From: Bradyrhizobium sp. CB1015
GTDB taxonomy: Bacteria; Pseudomonadota; Alphaproteobacteria; Rhizobiales; Xanthobacteraceae
Assembly (NCBI RefSeq): GCF_025200925.1
Contig: NZ_CP104174.1
Location: 3,782,001 to 3,846,000, forward strand
Reading direction: 5' to 3'
DNA length: 64,000 nucleotides
The translations under genes and the position numbers were made by a program. Positions within the stretch are counted from its first letter, which is position 1. Each line of letters starts with the position of its first letter. Below are positions 63,412 through 64,000 of the stretch, piece by piece. The notes beneath the pieces were generated by a model. The model did not search any database. It was given only the letters and a program-made list of their open reading frames with translations, and was not told where the DNA came from.

Positions 63412-64000
63412 ATGCGGGGAAAGGCGACGGGCTTGAATCAAAGACTGGGAAAGGCCGAGCAAAGTCGGCGCCATGGTCCCCAGATCGTCGATCATGGGGT
63501 CTCGTTCAACTTGTGGGCGCCGACGGCGCGGTCGGTCGAGCTGCTCGAAAGCGGCCAGCCGCCACGCAGGATGCCGCGCGATGCGGACGGCTGGTGTCAG
63601 CTGCTCAGCCGGACCGCGCGCGCCGGCACGCGCTATCAGTTCAGGATCAACGACGATCTCGTCGTGCCCGATCCCGCCTCGTGCTTCCAGCCGGACGACG
63701 TCGGCGCGCCGAGCGAGGTGGTCGATACGGCCGCGTTGAGGGACCCGGTGCTCTATCCGGGCCGTCCCTGGGCGGAAGCCGTGATCTATGAGCTGCATGT
63801 CGGCACGTTCAGCGAGGAGGGGACCTATGCCGGCGTCGAGAAGAAGTTGCCCTATCTTCGCGATCTCGGGGTCACAGCCATCGAGCTGATGCCGCTCAAC
63901 GACGTCCCCGGCCGGCACAATTGGGGCTATGACGGCGTGCTCCTGAACGCGCCGAATGCCCGCTACGGCCGGCCGGAGGATCTCAAGCGGCTGCTGCGCG
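63412..64000 (+). CDS. treZ: Malto-oligosyltrehalose trehalohydrolase TreZ, 5' part (runs off the right edge)
   Basis: About 196 residues from ATG 63412 to the window end with no stop. The N-terminal carbohydrate-binding domain has GPQIVDHGVSFNLWAPTARSVEL and RYQFRINDDLVVPDPAS. The start of the GH13 barrel has AVIYELHVGTFSEEGTYAGVEKKLPYL and VTAIELMPLNDVPGRHNWGYDGV, typical of TreZ. It releases trehalose from maltooligosyl-trehalose made by TreY. Together with divergent glgX it makes a glycogen-to-trehalose route expected under stress control. Confidence 0.9.
   Translation, partial: MRGKATGLNQRLGKAEQSRRHGPQIVDHGVSFNLWAPTARSVELLESGQPPRRMPRDADGWCQLLSRTARAGTRYQFRINDDLVVPDPASCFQPDDVGAPSEVVDTAALRDPVLYPGRPWAEAVIYELHVGTFSEEGTYAGVEKKLPYLRDLGVTAIELMPLNDVPGRHNWGYDGVLLNAPNARYGRPEDLKRLLR

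Noticed and set aside
63339..63791. Open frame overlapping the treZ start in another frame
   Set aside because: Arginine-rich shadow; the TreZ frame from 63412 carries clear GH13 motifs.

Overview
The window is high-GC alphaproteobacterial DNA that reads as Bradyrhizobium or a close relative (Nitrobacteraceae). The reasons are the hup/hyp gene order (hupUV, hupSLCDFGHIJK, hypABFCDE, hoxX, hoxA, hupT), a Cys-type formate dehydrogenase with its DUF3305/DUF3306/DUF6352/DUF6505 entourage, Bradyrhizobium-type dispersed palindromic repeats, and small DUF6894 and DUF3606 proteins. All family names come from reading the translated sequence and from memory; no database search was run.

Region 1 (1-9.8 kb) is a periplasmic respiratory formate dehydrogenase locus. 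It holds a partial Fe-S protein gene on the minus strand, a lipoate/biotin-ligase-like protein, four DUF proteins, an HTH-TorD fusion, a small Tat protein and fdhABC. Region 2 (10.1-18.2 kb) holds a nickel permease gene (hupN) overlapping a TonB-dependent receptor gene, an orphan HupC-like cytochrome b, a chemoreceptor and a DUF3422 protein. Region 3 (18.3-39.3 kb) is a complete uptake-hydrogenase island, all on the plus strand: the H2 sensor HupUV, the structural genes hupSLC, maturation genes (hupD, hupFGHIJK, hypABFCDE, hypX) and the HoxA/HupT two-component pair. Sigma-54 type -24/-12 sequences sit in front of hupS, hupG and hupN, matching the presence of the sigma-54 activator HoxA. Formate and H2 oxidation would both feed the quinone/cytochrome chain, and the nickel genes supply the hydrogenase metal.

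Region 4 (39.3-55.0 kb) is the most intriguing part: 15 co-directional minus-strand genes for an apparently uncharacterised small glycoside or oligosaccharide. They encode inositol-phosphate synthase, a histidine phosphatase, a nucleotidyltransferase, a methyltransferase, a beta-xylosidase-like protein whose halves appear circularly permuted, a phosphopentomutase, three sugar-nucleotide SDR enzymes including a UDP-xylose synthase, a B12-binding radical SAM enzyme, four CgeB-like glycosyltransferases and one GT4. Two of the families (radical SAM, methyltransferase) resemble TIGRFAM models that I recall as belonging to a conserved 'rhizo-twelve' cassette of unknown product. Both transcription units of the cluster carry GGAAC-N16-(C/G)(G/C)TT sequences typical of the general-stress sigma factor EcfG.

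Region 5 (55-64 kb) is a stress and carbohydrate region. It has a heptosyltransferase-like gene, small conserved proteins, a metallophosphoesterase, a SIR2-domain protein, a patatin, glycogen-debranching GlgX and a truncated treZ (trehalose from maltodextrin). EcfG-like promoters recur here. Two small broken genes and two kinds of dispersed repeat also lie here; one repeat has a second copy at 13.5 kb. No tRNA, rRNA, CRISPR array or insertion sequence was recognised.
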